DNA of 34,303 nucleotides from Hypsibius dujardini (taxonomy: Eukaryota; Tardigrada; Eutardigrada; Parachela; Hypsibiidae): the NCBI GenBank assembly GCA_001579985.1, contig LRSR01001014.1, forward strand, positions 1 to 34,303, given 5' to 3'. The first letter of the stretch is position 1. Every line of letters starts with the position of its first letter. The position numbers and the translations under genes are program-made. Positions 28,813 through 34,303 of this stretch are shown piece by piece. The notes under the pieces were generated by a model. The model was not told where the DNA came from and searched no databases. It was given only the letters and a program-made list of their open reading frames with translations.

Positions 28813-30691
28813 ATGGACGTCCACGACATCGGTAGGGGGTGGGATGAGAGGCGGAGGAGGGCAGTGTTGCCTTTTGTTCCATATCCCAAACCTGGCCTGA
28901 AGAACATAGGCTTGCAAATTGCGCGGCCAGCAAAGAGCACTGGCACGGCCTGTTTCATAGTTCCCCCAGAAATTAATCCTGAGGACGAGGAGAATTTTGT
29001 TGACGAATTCAATCCCGAGTTGCTAATATTGGAACCCTGTAGTGTTACTGAGGATGGTGATCTGCTGGCAGTATTGGCTGCGATTCACCTTCTCCCGCTG
29101 CCGTCATCCAGTGATGCTCGGTCGTCAATCATCAAGGACGCTGAATACTTGTCCACCGTTTCCGAGGTCTGTTGATGCGGACTATTTATTTGCATTGTAT
29201 AAAACGTGTTTTATTTTTTCTCAGGTGCTTCGCGGGTGTGCAGACGTTCTTGATAGCATTCGCCGAAAGGTGCAGGAGTCCGCCGCGTACTTTAACATCA
29301 TCACACAAAAGCAGCAGATTGATAGAGCAGCTCTGAAAGGCATGGTGCTTTGGATGCAAAAATGCCACTTACCTCTGACAACCTTGGGCGACGGGCATTG
29401 TCTCTTCCGTGCTTTGTCTTGGACAATATTTGGTCATCAGGATGGTCATCTCCGTTTACGTCTATTGTTCATCAGCGTGATTGCTGAGCATGATGCCTAT
29501 TTTTTCACCTACCGTCGGCTGCTTAGCATGAAGGAAAACTTTTCCCTTCCGGAGATGATCCACCACACTTCCAACAGTTCTCCTACCTTCGACAACGGAT
29601 GGGGAAATGCTTACAACATCAAGTCTATTGCACTCGCCGCGCAGCGGAAAATCTTTGTGTACGGACCTGTCAACCGAGAGGATCCTCGCTTTCATGACAA
29701 GCTTAACCTCTTCCAGGTGTGTCATGCTTTCTGATTCCACTTGTCCGGCCGTTCTTATTTATATAACTTTCAGACGTTGGCCCGAGCTGCTCATGAAAGC
29801 GAGTGTCCGCATAAGGCGTTTTATCCGGCGGAGGAGTATCAAAACTCGGGCAGGAGGTCTCTCTGCATCATGCTGCTGGGTGAAAGGCGATTTGCACATT
29901 ACGTCGGCATTCTTCCGCGACACCGTTCCCCGCGAGAGTCGCCAGAATTTGCTGTCACTAGACGTTACGACATCAGTGTGGGCTGCAGGTTAGATTGGGG
30001 TTATGTGAGCTCCGATGATGACGACAACGGCTTCCCAAGAGCATCGCAGAAACGGACGGTCTCCCTTCACCGTATACCCGTCAAGGATCCTCCAAAACGA
30101 ACATCAACTCTCAAACGAACGCCCTTTCACAATTCTGGTGAGCGGAAACGTTCTATGTCACGGACTGAGGTTTCCCCGAACCCAAAGAAGCAGTGCGTTC
30201 TGCTTTCTACTGGTAAAGGTACTGAAAGCTACGGTTACGTTAGGACAATTCAATTCAGGTCACCGTATAGTTTTGCGTTTTTATATTCACTTTCAGAGGG
30301 TGATCAAACATTGCTCTTTGATATCTCGTACGAGGAGGAATCACGTGTACTTGTTGATTTTCCTGGCGAACAGCTGGAATTAGCCACAACGGATCTGGTC
30401 AGCCAAGATTCCGCGGGGGATGAGAGTGACATTGAGCTTAGCATTTCCGTCGGTGGACGACATCAGATTATCGTGAATCACGACGACTGGGACGAGAAAT
30501 ATGAGAAGAAAGAGCTCTTCCTACCGTCAAGAAATCGGGCAGAACAATCCGTTCTTGTCATTGAGCCGTATATCGAACTGCCACCGGCCTGCTACGAATT
30601 GGAAGAACCTACTTTATCAGCGGATTTCAAGCTATCCGACATAACTGCTGAACTGGAAAACGCCCCTCTCCCTGGATGTGATGCCGACTGA
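28813..30691 (+). CDS. C-terminal OTU domain and acidic tail, copy B
   Basis: Continues the helicase exon after the TGA with an acidic stretch (EDEENFVDEF). Introns 29167-29224, 29717-29773 and 30219-30296 remove 58, 57 and 78 nt; the last is a multiple of three and so hidden in the open frame, but copy A needs it (73 nt) to stay in frame. OTU residues are LGDGHCLFRAL (catalytic Cys), NAYNIKSIALAA and FAHYVGILPRH (catalytic His). The tail is rich in Asp, Glu and Ser with a GERKRSM basic patch, ending at TGA 30689-30691. Open throughout from 28813 after splicing, so it is the best preserved part of this gene. Confidence 0.85.
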
Positions 30692-30926
30692 TCTGCGAAA
30701 GAGTCATTCGTTTCTCGCTCTGTCATGTTACGCTCTGTTGCCGAGGCAATGTCATCGAGTTCCATTAGACGTACATTCGAGTTTCGGCATTGCAAAGAGT
30801 ACTTAGTTGACGGTTTCTCAGTCACCAGTGTACATATTTCAGTTTATTTTTTAATCATTTGTACGGCCTGAAAATGCATCACATTTTAGTGCCTTCATTG
30901 AAAAAATTACGTTACTGTTTTTGCAC

Positions 30927-30932
30927 AATAAA
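30927..30932 (+). terminator. Likely polyadenylation signal of Rep/helicase gene, copy B
   Basis: AATAAA lies about 235 bp after the stop, within a stretch conserved with copy A (TTTTTGCACAATAA), where it reads AATAAT. Position and conservation support it. Confidence 0.5.
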
Positions 30933-30949
30933 CATCAGTATTACAAAAT

Positions 30950-31635
30950 AATTACCGACAGAAGGTCGGACAAACACTGTCACATATTATTGGTTCCCCC
31001 TAACCTTCTTAAGGTGCGGGGGTCACATTTGCTTGCACCGACTAGCCGTCGGAAAAAGCACATGTCTTGTTATTCAATAACATAGTATTATCCAATTATC
31101 CAATTATCCAATTATCCAATTATCCAATTATCCAATTATCCAATTATCCAATTATCCAATAATTATCCAATAATTATCCAATATTATCCAATAATTATCC
31201 AATTATCCAATTATCCAATTATCCAATTATCCAATTATCCAATTATCCAATTATCCAATTATCCAATTATCCAATTATCCAATTATCCAATTATCCAATT
31301 ATCTAATATCCAATTATCCAATTATCCAATTAACCAATTAACCAATAATATAGTAACAAACGCAGTTGAAGGTTGAAGAAATATTACTGACTCGACTCCT
31401 GGACAACTTAATAGCTCGTCAACTCGGATTTCAGAATCCGAAGAGAAAAACAATGTTAATGTCAAGTTTAGACCCAAGGGGTCGGGTATTGCGCAATAAT
31501 TGATGCACTTTACTGAACCGACTGAATCTCCACTGAACCCGTTGAACTTCGACATAAGTAAGCAATTCACCAACTCAATATCCTTATTCCGTTAAAAAAA
31601 CGTGAACTTAATCTCAAGCAACCACCCCAGCGGTG
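30950..31635. repeat. Repeat R, copy 3 (after element copy B)
   Basis: Begins with CCGACAGAAGGTCGG (5-bp stem), then the ACACTGTCACATATTATTGG phrase, a hairpin with CCCCC/GGGGG and ACCTT/AAGGT arms (30997-31023), the long ATTATCCA array, CTGACTCGACTCCTGGACAA and TACTGAACCGACTGAA. Homology with copy 1 ends near AGCGGTGAA at about 31636, which also marks the right limit of the duplicated element. Confidence 0.7.
31078..31350. repeat. ATTATCCA tandem array, copy 3
   Basis: About 30 units of ATTATCCA with occasional AATTATCCAAT spacing changes and ATTAACCA near the right end. It is nearly three times the length of the copy 1 array. Confidence 0.93.
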
Positions 31636-32435
31636 AATGATCGCGCAATAACTGAAACGTCCATCAACCACCAACTGGACCGGTCACCGACATGGACGAT
31701 ATCGAAAGTTGAGACAAGTGGCACCACAGCGCATCCAATGCCATATTGCGGACGCAAAGAGTGCTCAACCCGCCCACTGCCACGGTACCGGTTTGCAGTA
31801 ACTGGTTTATCTCAAAACGAACTGCCGTTCCCCCATTTAGCACTCACGGTTCCCGTATTTAGCGCTCACGGTTCCCTGTACCCTGTGTTCGGTTTTTCTC
31901 TTGTAGTTTCCTTTTTCTTTGTTTCTGGCTTCCTTTGTTTCTTTTTTTTCCATCGAGTTTTCAGCCTTTTTGAGCATCACCATCCATCTCCATCAATCAC
32001 CACCATTCTTTCCGCACCTACGGATCTCCATTTTTGACCTAATACTGGATTTCGGGAAGGCTCGCGCATCACTTTTTGGTAAGTAGCGCGAAATTGTAGT
32101 TGAAGAAGATGGCGAATTCCGGTCGCCAAATGGATGACCTCCCGGAAAAAAATGGCGTCATCACCGCTTGTTTGATTTTTTTACCTGCCTTCTTGCCTGT
32201 TTTTTGTCCGTTTGTCTTCTCTGTCAACCTCTAAATCTTTGTTTCATCTGTTTTTTTGTCCGAGTGCCTGTCCATCTGCCTGTTTTTCGGTTTGTCTGTC
32301 AGTCTTTACCGTCCTCTCTGAGAGTCTTTCTGTCATCTCTCTCGTCCTCTCTCGTTCATTCACCAGGGCAACTCTCCGATCGTCACCTAACCTTTTTCTT
32401 GAAAACCATGTTCCCTAACAGAGTTGAAAAAAAAT
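31636..32435. other. Gene-free right flank
   Basis: No gene is supported. Short open frames (for example 31633-32037) have no recognisable domain and no counterpart in copy A. AGCACTCACGGTTCCC/AGCGCTCACGGTTCCC is repeated near 31840 and 31860. A short CTGT-like pyrimidine stretch lies at about 32170-32345. Confidence 0.55.
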
Positions 32436-32741
32436 GACTCACGGCAAAGACTTTCTCGTTCAACGGGGAAAAATTCGAGAAGATCTCAATTTGCGCACGT
32501 ACATTGCAATAGTCATGAGCGCTTGATTGAATGAGCGCTTTTTCGACGGCACGTACCAGCACGTACTAAAACAAGTGCTTTGTTCGTGTGCTGTGCGTGT
32601 GTGTACGTGTGTGCAAATGCGGTCAATGAAGCGCTCATTCAATCAGTCAATCAAACCCTCATGAATATTGCAATGCACGTGCGCAAATTGAGATCTTCTC
32701 GAATTTCTCCCCGTTGAACGAGAAAGTCTTTGCCGCGAATC
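32436..32741. mobile_element. Foldback (MITE-like) element, 306 bp
   Basis: Arms 32436-32510 and 32667-32741 are both 75 bp and nearly perfect complements (GGCAAAGACTTTCTCGTTCA at the left; its complement at the right). Partial complementarity continues inward to about 32540 and 32630 (TTGATTGAATGAGCGC) with a small gap. The loop has an alternating GTGTGT/CGTG stretch. No coding capacity. I could not see a convincing target-site duplication, so transposon status is likely but unproven. Confidence 0.75.
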
Positions 32742-32879
32742 ATAGATTTTGGAATTCTTTTTAAGAGAAATAGTTTTTAAAAAAAATTGGTCACGATCGG
32801 AGAAATGCAATCGTCATCTTTCTCGTTCTCTATCTCGTCATCCCTCTCATTTTCTCTGTCGTCTTCTGTCTCCAACCCC
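32742..32879. other. Short gene-free spacer
   Basis: A/T-rich then TCTCGTTCTC-type pyrimidine sequence leading into the minisatellite. Nothing else seen. Confidence 0.5.
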
Positions 32880-34303
32880 TAAAGTCTTCCACGTCAGTTC
32901 CCCGTTGTTTTCCCTGTCGGTTCCCTTATTTCTTCCCTCTCGGTTCCCTAATTTCTTCCCTCTCGGTTCCCTAATTTCTTCCCTGTCGGTTCCCTGTTGT
33001 TTCCTTGTCGGTTCTCTAATTTCTTCCTTGTCGATTCCCCGTTGTTTTCCCTGTCGGTTCCCTGGTGTATTCCCTGTCGGTTCCCTTATTTCTTCCCTGT
33101 CGGTTCCCTAATTTCTTCCCTGTCGGTTCCCTGATTTCTTCCCTCTCGGTTCCCTAATTTCTTCCCTGTCGGTTCCCTGTTGTTTTCCCTGTCGGTTCCC
33201 TGTTGCTTTCCCTGACGGTCCCCTGGTGTATTCCCTGTCGTTTCCCCGTTGTTTTACCTGTCGGTTCCCTGGTGTAATCCCTGTCGGTTTCCCCGTTGTT
33301 TTCCCCTTCGGTTCCCCGTTGTTCTCCCTGTCCGTTTCCTGGTGTATTCCCTCTCGGTTCCCTAATTTCTTCCCTGTCGGTTCCCTAATTTCTTCCCTGT
33401 CGGTTCCCCGGTGTATTCCCTGTCAGCCCCCTGTTGTACTCCCTGTCGGTTTCCTGGTGTTTTCCCTGTCGGTTCCCCGTTGTATTCCCTGTCGGCCCCC
33501 TGTTGTATCCCTGTCGGTTCCCCGTTGTATTCCCTGTCAGCCCCCTGTTGTACTCCCTGTCGGCCCCCTGGTGTATTCCCTGTCGGCCCCCTGTTGTACT
33601 CCTTGTCGGTTCCCTGTTGTATCCCTGTCGGTTCCCTGTTGTATTCCCTGTCAGCCCCCTGTTGTACTCCCTGTCGGCCCCCTAGTGTATTCCCTGTCGG
33701 CCCCCTGTTGTATCCCTGTCGGTTCCCCAATTTCTTCCCTCTCGGTTCCCTAATTTCTTCCCTGTCGGTTCCCTGTTGTTTTCCCTGTCGGTTCCCCGTC
33801 GTTTCCCCTGTCGGTTCCCTTATTTCTTCTTTGTCGGTTCCCCGTTGTATTCCCTGTCAGCCCCCTGTTGTACTCACTGTCGGCCCCCTGGTGTATTCCC
33901 TGTCGGCCCCCTGTTGTATCCCTGTCGGTTCCCCAATTTCTTCCCTCTCGGTTCCCTAATTTCTTCCCTGTCGGTTCCCCGTTGTTTTCCCTGTCGGTTC
34001 CCTAATTTCATCCCTCTCGGTTCCCGGTTGTTTTCCCTGTCGGTTCCCCGTTATTTCCCTGTCGGTCCCCTGTTGTACTCCTTGTCGGTTCCCCGTTGGT
34101 TTCCTTGTTGTTTTCCCTGGTGTTTTCTCTTTCGGTTCCCTTATTTTTTCCCTGTCGATTCCCCGTTATTTCTCTGTCGGTTCTTCGGTATTTTCCCTTT
34201 CGGTTACCTAATTTTTTTCCCTGTCGGTTCCCCGTTGTATTCCCTGTCGGCCCCCTGTTGTACTCCCTGTCGGCCCCCTGGTGTATTCCCTGTCGGTCCC
34301 CTG
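32880..34303. repeat. 23-bp-period minisatellite (TTCCCTGTCGGTTCCC type)
   Basis: Tandem units of about 23 bp built from CCCTGTCGGTTCCC plus a variable end (TAATTTCTT, CGTTGTATT or TGTTGTACT). Variants with GGCCCCC or CAGCCCCC alternate in a higher-order pattern between 33410 and 33920. The array runs off the right window edge. Open frames in both directions are repeat artefacts. Confidence 0.93.

Larger units (their letters stand above)
22656..30691 (+). pseudogene. Helitron-like Rep/helicase gene, copy B (near-complete, disrupted)
   Basis: Exons by GT-AG and phase: about 22656-23316, 23386-23810, 23872-24315, 24370-24733, 24796-25110, 25167-25638, 25703-26306, 26369-26787, 26847-27400, 27521-29166, 29225-29716, 29774-30218 and 30297-30691. 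From exon 2 on, about 2,195 codons: SANT-like, Cys-rich, Rep motifs 1-3, PIF1 helicase, OTU, acidic tail. Exon lengths fit the frame except where lesions explain it: one extra base near 24690, stop 24904-24906, stop 25981-25983, 14-bp deletion near 26137, one extra C near 27592 and stop 28810-28812. The true N-terminus is unresolved; the first exon frame is open back to 22539 but overlaps the OTU fragment. Expected role is rolling-circle transposition. Probably inactive, with few lesions for its length. Confidence 0.92.

Noticed and set aside
31078-31350. CRISPR-like regular array
   Set aside because: An 8-bp period with no unique spacers; a microsatellite in a eukaryotic setting.
33226-33959. 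Open frames on both strands in the right minisatellite
   Set aside because: The 23-bp unit lacks stops in several frames; the protein-like repeat reflects the DNA repeat.

Overview
This is eukaryotic nuclear DNA, probably from an invertebrate or protist; I cannot name the species. The evidence is short GT-AG introns, AATAAA signals, abundant microsatellites and the remains of two large Helitron-like (rolling-circle) transposons in direct orientation. I see no tRNA, rRNA, CRISPR array or prokaryotic operon.

Layout. A pyrimidine-rich CTGT tract (1-648) leads into element copy A (about 740-11740). Then come 5 kb of TTGA-type arrays, GC-rich hairpins and repeated A/T-rich units (about 11740-15420), a 1-kb cluster of nested palindromes (15779-16814), and a second pyrimidine tract (CTGC, 16812-18290). 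Element copy B follows (about 18296-31635). The right end holds a gene-free stretch, a 306-bp foldback element (32436-32741) and a 23-bp-period minisatellite (32880 to the edge). Equivalent points of the two copies lie about 17.55 kb apart, so the window is an imperfect tandem duplication.

Each element carries, all on the + strand: (1) a stand-alone SGNH/GDSL-hydrolase-like gene, apparently with a two-codon first exon and a 0.9-1.0 kb intron holding four palindromic GGAAACGTGTTCC-type sites at conserved spacing; (2) a small stand-alone OTU cysteine-protease gene (nearly complete but nonsense-interrupted in B, only a stub in A); (3) a very large gene, about 2,200 codons from its second exon onward, encoding tandem Myb/SANT-like domains, a Cys-rich region, a Helitron Rep (HUH, two tyrosines), a PIF1 helicase, a second OTU domain and a long acidic tail. 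The large gene is cut by 12 introns of 54-78 nt (one enlarged to 120 nt), whose phases I checked against exon lengths.

Both copies of the large gene are dead. Copy A has four deletions (about 1.33, 0.40, 0.45 and 0.16 kb), several stops, small frameshifts and one lost splice acceptor. Copy B retains all domains, with three stops, two 1-base indels and a 14-bp deletion from exon 2 onward. The lesions differ between copies, implying a common ancestor without them. Rep-helicase would drive rolling-circle transposition. The roles of the SGNH and OTU proteins and of the palindromic sites are unknown, and this combination is the most interesting content of the window.
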